Source of the DNA: Planotetraspora thailandica
GTDB lineage: Bacteria; Actinomycetota; Actinomycetes; Streptosporangiales; Streptosporangiaceae
Direction of reading: 5' to 3'
Assembly: GCF_016863335.1 (NCBI RefSeq)
Contig: NZ_BOOR01000079.1
Span: 1-51,335, forward strand
DNA: 51,335 nucleotides
Below, in pieces: positions 48,128-51,335 of the stretch. Position 1 is the stretch's first letter. Each line of letters opens with the position of its first letter. Below the pieces are notes generated by a model. It was not told the DNA's origin and did not search any database. It worked only from the letters and a program-made list of their open reading frames with translations. The position numbers were made by a program, and so were the translations under genes.

Positions 48128-48640
48128 GCCACCTCAAGCCGGGTTGAATGAACGAGCGGAACGCCGGGAAGGCGTGATCGAGCACGCCTGCCGCGACGAG
48201 CACCAAGTGGTGCCGACCTTTTAGATACGTATGTTTGTGGGCGAGAACGGCTGCGACCTGAGCCCGCCGGCCGCCTCTTGGTGACGTCGATCCACTTCAA
48301 GTGAGCCGTCGATAATTGGCGTTCCGGCATGATCAATGGCGAGCATCCAGCGGGCGAGGTAACGGTCCCGCTGCCTTCGATCTGCGGACCATCTACGCTC
48401 ACACCTCCCTCGACGACAAGGGCCGGGCCCTCGTCTCGTCCTCCAACTCCATGAGACGGACCAACGGTGTCAGAGTCCCGCTACCCAGTCACCACAAGGG
48501 CGCCCCCACTCTTCAGACCATCGCGTACTTCGACATGCGCATCTTCCACAGTGCGATGCAGGAGGTGGCCAATTTCCTTTCTGGGGACACAGGTGGGACT
48601 CAGCGAACATTTCAGGATGCGCGACCAGCATGACTGAGGA

Positions 48641-48722
48641 CGTTGCTGTCAGCGTTGCTGCCACTGGAGATCAAAAACGCCCCGGCCGTGATCGGCTCGG
48701 GGCATTCGTGCTGTTCAGGTGC
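48641..48722. repeat. 82-bp direct repeat, copy A
   Basis: Matches 50768-50849 in the same orientation with two mismatches (C for T at 48661 and A for G at 48704). The similarity stops sharply at both ends. The copies are 2127 bp apart and flank the HD-domain gene and small genes. Each contains a hairpin terminator read on the minus strand. In this copy the last base pair of the stem is lost. Confidence 0.9.
48673..48704 (-). terminator. Intrinsic terminator within repeat copy A
   Basis: On the minus strand an arm, a TGAT-type loop and the complementary CGCCCCG/CGGGGCG stem (with one lost terminal pair here) are followed by TTTTT (plus-strand A run at 48673-48677). This is a textbook rho-independent terminator. 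What gene it originally ended is unclear; nothing complete lies just upstream on that strand. Confidence 0.7.
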
Positions 48723-49043
48723 ACCGATTAGGCCCTCTTTGCGCCCCGTTCAGGGCAAGCCGTAATCCGCTATGACACGGTGATACAAGAGGTTATGCCA
48801 GGTGGGGGCCTCGGGAAGAGGCTCGAGCCAGTCGTGGGAGGTGATGCACCTTGAGTGGTCCCCTACGCGGAAGCGAGCCTGATCATCCCTCACCTGAGGG
48901 GGTCACAGAACGAAAAGTAGTCAAGCCGACTCCCCCCGAACCTATGGAGGACGCCGGGACCGGTCTGGATTACGGGATTCGGCCGGACCGCACGCCTGGC
49001 TACCCACCCCATCCGAGTGGTGGTGGGCCTTTCACATGTGCGC

Positions 49044-49080
49044 GGCCGAGAGGACTCGAACCCACAACCTTCTGATGCAG
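49044..49080 (-). other. Degenerate tRNA-like 3' sequence
   Basis: The minus strand reads GAAGGTTGTGGGTTCGAGTCC, containing the TTCGAGT T-loop expected of a tRNA and preceded by CTGCATCAG, which could be a shrunken anticodon arm. The T-stem pairs poorly and no full cloverleaf can be formed, so it is a remnant at best. A spurious plus-strand frame through this segment explains the extra N-terminal codons upstream of the HD gene. Confidence 0.4.
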
Positions 49081-49128
49081 ATGGACGCACCGCCCACTCG
49101 CAACGCCGAGACCAGAAGGGCACAGCTC

Positions 49129-49767
49129 ATGACCGAAATTATCGCAGGGGTGGAGGTTCCCGAGACGGCGGCGGTCGCCGAAGCCACACGCCACATCCGG
49201 GAGATGACCAGCCCCCTCATCTTCCATCACTCCCGGCGCGTCTTCTTCTTCGCCGCGCTTCACGCTCGCGACGTCGGTCTGCGGCCGGACCCGGAGCTGC
49301 TCTACCTGTCCGCCATTTTCCACGACCTCGGCCTGCTGACGCCCTTCTCCGACGTGGAGCAGCGCTTCGAGCTCGATGGCGCCGACCACGCACGCAAGTT
49401 TCTGCTCGACCGCGGTTTTCCGGCCACGGCCGCCGACGTGGTCTGGGAAGCGATCGCGCTGCACAGCACGCCGGGGATTCCCGGCCGGATGGGCCCGGAG
49501 ATCGCCGCCACGCACCACGGCGTGCTGACCGACGTGCAGGGCGTGGGCTTGGACAAGCTGGATCGTGGCCTGGTGGACGAGATCACCGCTGTTCATCCGC
49601 ACGGCGACTTCAAGAACGGGTTCCTGCAAGCCCTTCTCGAGGGAACCAGAGACCGCCCGGACACCACCTACGGCACCATAAGTGCGGACGTATTGGTGCA
49701 CTTCATTCCCGGTTTCCGTCACGTCAGCATGGTCGAGCGCGTAATGGGTTCGGCCTGGCCGAGCTGA
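49129..49767 (+). CDS. HD-domain protein, cyanamide hydratase-like
   Basis: A 212-residue protein with an HD metal-binding domain: FHHSRRVFFFAALHARDVGL (first His), LYLSAIFHDLGLLTPF with the His65-Asp66 pair, GADHARKFLLDRGF, and ALHSTPGIPGRMGPEIAATH. The pattern, including the ending DVLVHFIPGFRHVSMVERVM, is that of the cyanamide hydratase-like HD family, which acts on small nitriles/amides or purine-type compounds. A relic of a paralogue is at 25790-25939. ATG 49129 is used because upstream in-frame codons run through the tRNA-like sequence. It lies inside the segment flanked by the 82-bp repeats. Confidence 0.88.
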   Translation: MTEIIAGVEVPETAAVAEATRHIREMTSPLIFHHSRRVFFFAALHARDVGLRPDPELLYLSAIFHDLGLLTPFSDVEQRFELDGADHARKFLLDRGFPATAADVVWEAIALHSTPGIPGRMGPEIAATHHGVLTDVQGVGLDKLDRGLVDEITAVHPHGDFKNGFLQALLEGTRDRPDTTYGTISADVLVHFIPGFRHVSMVERVMGSAWPS

Positions 49768-49902
49768 TCGGAACAGAGGCGCGGGGAACGGCTCAGCTTC
49801 GAGGAGATCGGTTCCGGCCTTCAGCAGACCGTCTGCGCCGATGACCTTCAGGAGTTCATAGACCTGCTACACGAGCAGGAGGCCCGGCGAGAAGCGACAT
49901 GA
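49768..49902 (+). pseudogene. C-terminal fragment of an unidentified gene
   Basis: Immediately after the HD-gene stop the frame reads protein-like sequence (GERLSFEEIGSGLQQTVCAD, then DLQEFIDLLHEQEARREAT) ending with TGA at 49902. It has no start codon of its own with a ribosome-binding site. Its TGA overlaps the ATG of the next gene (ATGA), as in an intact operon, so it is probably the remaining end of the gene that preceded 49899. The family is unknown to me. Confidence 0.45.
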
Positions 49903-50240
49903 CCGATGGCCTACCCCTGCCCGCGGAGTACCACGGCATCCACCCTGCCCCGACGCAGGCTGGTTATGAGCGTGTCGACTGGCGTGAGCCACTCCCCCGG
50001 GCTGCCCGCGTGCGCGTCCTTAAACACACCTGCGACTGTCGGCCCCTCGCCTATGAGCTGTGCCAGGCCGGAGAGCCTCGTCGGTTCCCCCTGCAGCCAA
50101 CGCGCGCTTCACGGTGTGGCTCGCGGCTCGGATCTCGACGAATCCCCTGGCCATCAAGACCCTTATGGCCTCCTGTGCCGACCCTCGTTCCAATCCGGCG
50201 GGCAGGTCACGCGCTGTCCGCATGTCTTCCGAAAACGTGA
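49899..50240 (+). CDS. Small protein with truncated or altered C-terminus
   Basis: The first 60 residues (PLPAEYHGIHPAPTQAGYER; VDWREPLPRAARVRVLKHTC; DCRPLAYELCQAG) are protein-like and resemble small actinobacterial proteins that accompany regulators or mobile elements. After about 50085 the frame becomes arginine/proline-rich and is probably not original. There it runs antisense to the gene at 50020-50724. The ATG at 49899 is coupled by ATGA to the fragment upstream. The function is unknown. Confidence 0.45.
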   Translation: MTDGLPLPAEYHGIHPAPTQAGYERVDWREPLPRAARVRVLKHTCDCRPLAYELCQAGEPRRFPLQPTRASRCGSRLGSRRIPWPSRPLWPPVPTLVPIRRAGHALSACLPKT

Positions 50241-50724
50241 AGCAGGGGCAGTGGCCTTCACGTTCTTCAACGCAGTGCGTGTGCTTGCAGCTGTGGTCGT
50301 GCCGGTGATCGCGGGACCACACGTGGAAGTCTCGCCTTATGCCTCGCGCACGCCGCGCTGTCCGATACTCCTCCCACCGTGACAGCGTCCGGGGAAGCTG
50401 CTGGACACGTGTCACGGGTACAGACCTGTGAAGCCCGCTCTTGATGAGCGCGCCGTCGTTCATCCTGAGAACCATTGCCACAGAAATGCAGCCTTCTACG
50501 AGCGCATCCCACGACTTACGTGGCCAAGGGATCACGTAGTGGGTTCCACCCGGAGCAAGATGAGCAGCCAAAAGTTCAATGGCCTGCGGCTTGGCAGAGT
50601 GTGAAGTCTCACGCAGCAACTCGATCATCGTGGCCGTGTCGACGGCTCGAACTGTCCGAAGCGCCTTGGGTAACACCGTGCCGTGGTCTGGATCTTTCGC
50701 CACAGGCCAAGGAAGTAGCCACAC
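50020..50724 (-). CDS. Hypothetical protein with Cys/His-rich segment and lower GC
   Basis: A 234-residue frame, GTG 50724. Its codons use many A/T third positions (ATT, GAA, CTT, GCT), unlike its neighbours, which argues for an acquired gene. It contains TATMIELLRETSHSAKPQAI, ELLAAHLAPGGTHYVIPWPR, a metal-site-like cluster (HDHSCKHTHCVEEREGHCPC), and a possible C-terminal helix (VLMARGFVEIRAASHTVKRA). The last 30 codons overlap the end of a plus-strand gene and may not be original. I do not recognise the family. Confidence 0.5.
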   Translation of the reverse strand: MWLLPWPVAKDPDHGTVLPKALRTVRAVDTATMIELLRETSHSAKPQAIELLAAHLAPGGTHYVIPWPRKSWDALVEGCISVAMVLRMNDGALIKSGLHRSVPVTRVQQLPRTLSRWEEYRTARRARGIRRDFHVWSRDHRHDHSCKHTHCVEEREGHCPCFTFSEDMRTARDLPAGLERGSAQEAIRVLMARGFVEIRAASHTVKRALAAGGTDEALRPGTAHRRGADSRRCV

Positions 50725-50767
50725 AGGTGTCAGCCTGTCATGGACCGCCGAGCCGTGAAGGTGCAGC

Positions 50768-50849
50768 CGTTGCTGTCAGCGTTGCTGTCACTGGAGATCA
50801 AAAACGCCCCGGCCGTGATCGGCTCGGGGCGTTCGTGCTGTTCAGGTGC
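50768..50849. repeat. 82-bp direct repeat, copy B
   Basis: The second copy of the repeat at 48641-48722. It ends two bases before the tRNA-like sequence at 50852-50925 and is, on the minus strand, just downstream of it. It therefore looks like the tRNA's natural terminator region, with copy A as a duplicate. Confidence 0.9.
50800..50831 (-). terminator. Intrinsic terminator within repeat copy B
   Basis: CGCCCCG (50805-50811) pairs with CGGGGCG (50825-50831), extended by GCCG/CGGC around a TGAT loop with one bulged base, and is followed on the minus strand by TTTTT (A run at 50800-50804). It is correctly placed to terminate the minus-strand tRNA-like sequence. Confidence 0.75.
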
Positions 50850-50851
50850 TG

Positions 50852-50925
50852 TGGTCAGGGGCAGGGTCGAACTGCCGACCTTCCGCTTTTCAGCGGACCA
50901 ATCCCCCTGTTGGCCGCCTCTGATA
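50852..50925 (-). other. tRNA-like sequence, Phe(GAA)-like and degenerate
   Basis: Read on the minus strand, GGCAG-TTCGACC-CTGCC is a perfect T-arm. TCCGC-TGAAAA-GCGGA looks like an anticodon arm with GAA (Phe) but a six-base loop in place of seven. GGCC and GGTC could form a D-stem. The acceptor strands pair at only four of seven positions. The total length of 74 is right. I read it as a decayed or att-derived tRNA, not a functional gene. Confidence 0.45.
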
Positions 50926-51335
50926 CAAGGTCAGAGGGTGCTACATGGCCGTCGGCGTGTGCTTGTGGTGGCCGACGTTGTCGTCAGGGTTGTCGTCAAG
51001 CGCAACCCGCGAAGCGGGAACATCCGGGCGGCCTTGAGCAGAAGAGAAGCCTGTGAGTTCACCGCCTGATTCTGGTCGACCCTGGCTCGTGTTCATCAGG
51101 TCATCCCGGCTAGAACCTTCTGTTTACAAGGTCCCCAAACGATCTCCAACGGCGTTCGAATCGGTTCGCGGTGCTGGTCGACGACGCCGCGGCCGTTGAG
51201 GCCCGTACGGCTCGATCCGGCGTCGTCTGCACCGGTGGCTCCCAAGATGGCTCCCAAAGCACACCGAGCCACCTATAGAAAAGGCGCTGGCTGGCTCGTC
51301 GGGCTAATCCGACGACCTTCTACGCTGACGGAATT

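Larger units (their letters stand above)
48128..49128. other. 1-kb gene-poor region
   Basis: Between the SARP gene and the HD-domain gene there is no convincing gene. It contains an 82-bp repeat (48641-48722) with a terminator, and a tRNA-like sequence at 49044-49080. A 74-codon frame from TTG 48851, with a GGGAGGTGAT site before it, runs into the tRNA-like sequence and has no recognisable family content. A frame at 48316-48633 is also not credible. Confidence 0.55.
50725..51335. other. Gene-free end of the window
   Basis: No gene is supported here. It contains repeat copy B (50768-50849), the tRNA-like sequence at 50852-50925, and, near the end, a 10-bp direct repeat TGGCTCCCAA at 51236-51245 and 51248-51257. 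Frames crossing it run through tRNA-like or low-complexity sequence. Confidence 0.5.

Noticed and set aside
48316-48633. 105-codon plus-strand frame in the gene-poor region
   Set aside because: No recognisable motif, no ribosome-binding site, and composition unlike a soluble or membrane protein.
48851-49075. 74-codon frame with a possible ribosome-binding site before TTG
   Set aside because: It ends inside the tRNA-like sequence in the way spurious frames through tRNA antisense do; no family match.
50740-51069. Frame with RVELPTFRFS-type residues at the end of the window
   Set aside because: This peptide arises from reading the antisense of a tRNA; it is not a gene.
1-51335. CRISPR arrays, rRNA genes, polyketide or NRPS core genes, transposases
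   Set aside because: None seen: no regularly spaced repeats beyond the pairs described, no rRNA-like sequence, and no KS, A-domain or DDE-transposase motifs in any frame read.

Overview
The window is high-GC DNA (third codon positions almost all G or C, frequent GTG starts) that looks like actinobacterial chromosome, probably a Streptosporangiales-type soil actinomycete such as Nonomuraea or Streptosporangium. The genus is an inference. The supporting gene content is a mycothiol-dependent enzyme, an actinobacterial-type QcrB, several very large LuxR-family (LAL) regulators, a SARP regulator, many TetR/AraC/HxlR regulators, and many esterases and alpha/beta hydrolases. There is no rRNA, CRISPR array, polyketide/NRPS core or housekeeping cluster. 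The mix of regulators, lone catabolic enzymes and gene relics suggests an accessory chromosome arm.

Layout. 0-5.4 kb: the end of an HxlR regulator, a Clp-N/HTH protein with two palindromes at its start, relics of an oxidoreductase and an HxlR gene, a DsrE protein, then a TetR - mycothiol-dependent enzyme - CrtC/AttH-like operon preceded by a perfect palindrome. 5.4-13.4 kb: an operon of a QcrB-like cytochrome b and an NDH-2-like flavoprotein, a membrane protein, a methyltransferase-isochorismatase pair, an M24 protein and two hydrolases. 13.5-25.6 kb: a LAL regulator split by a frameshift, a Suppressor-of-fused protein, unknown genes, an epoxide hydrolase, an AraC regulator with a hydrolase, a carboxylesterase and a GlxA-type regulator. 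25.8-37.6 kb (plus strand): an HD-domain relic, a quinone oxidoreductase, an O-methyltransferase, an acyl-CoA synthetase, two intact LAL regulators and two hydrolases. 37.8-48.1 kb: an AraC/phytanoyl-CoA dioxygenase operon, several gene relics, an MFS exporter with a secreted hydrolase, a bile-acid-symporter-like carrier and a SARP-AAA-TPR regulator. 48.1-51.3 kb: a low-density stretch with an HD-domain (cyanamide hydratase-like) gene, truncated small genes, degenerate tRNA-like sequences and two 82-bp direct repeats that each carry a terminator.

Most genes look like small regulator-plus-enzyme modules: TetR with mycothiol enzyme and CrtC-like protein, AraC with dioxygenase, AraC with hydrolase, LAL with hydrolases, and MFS with secreted hydrolase. 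The most notable observations are: (i) the QcrB-like protein keeps the heme bL histidines but has Gln and Glu where the heme bH histidines should be; (ii) there are about ten gene relics, including a scar where a TetR gene and a royal-jelly-like gene have each lost their 5' ends; (iii) two 20-22-bp-period direct repeats lie next to AraC-type genes. All identifications come from reading the translated sequences against remembered family motifs; no database search was run.
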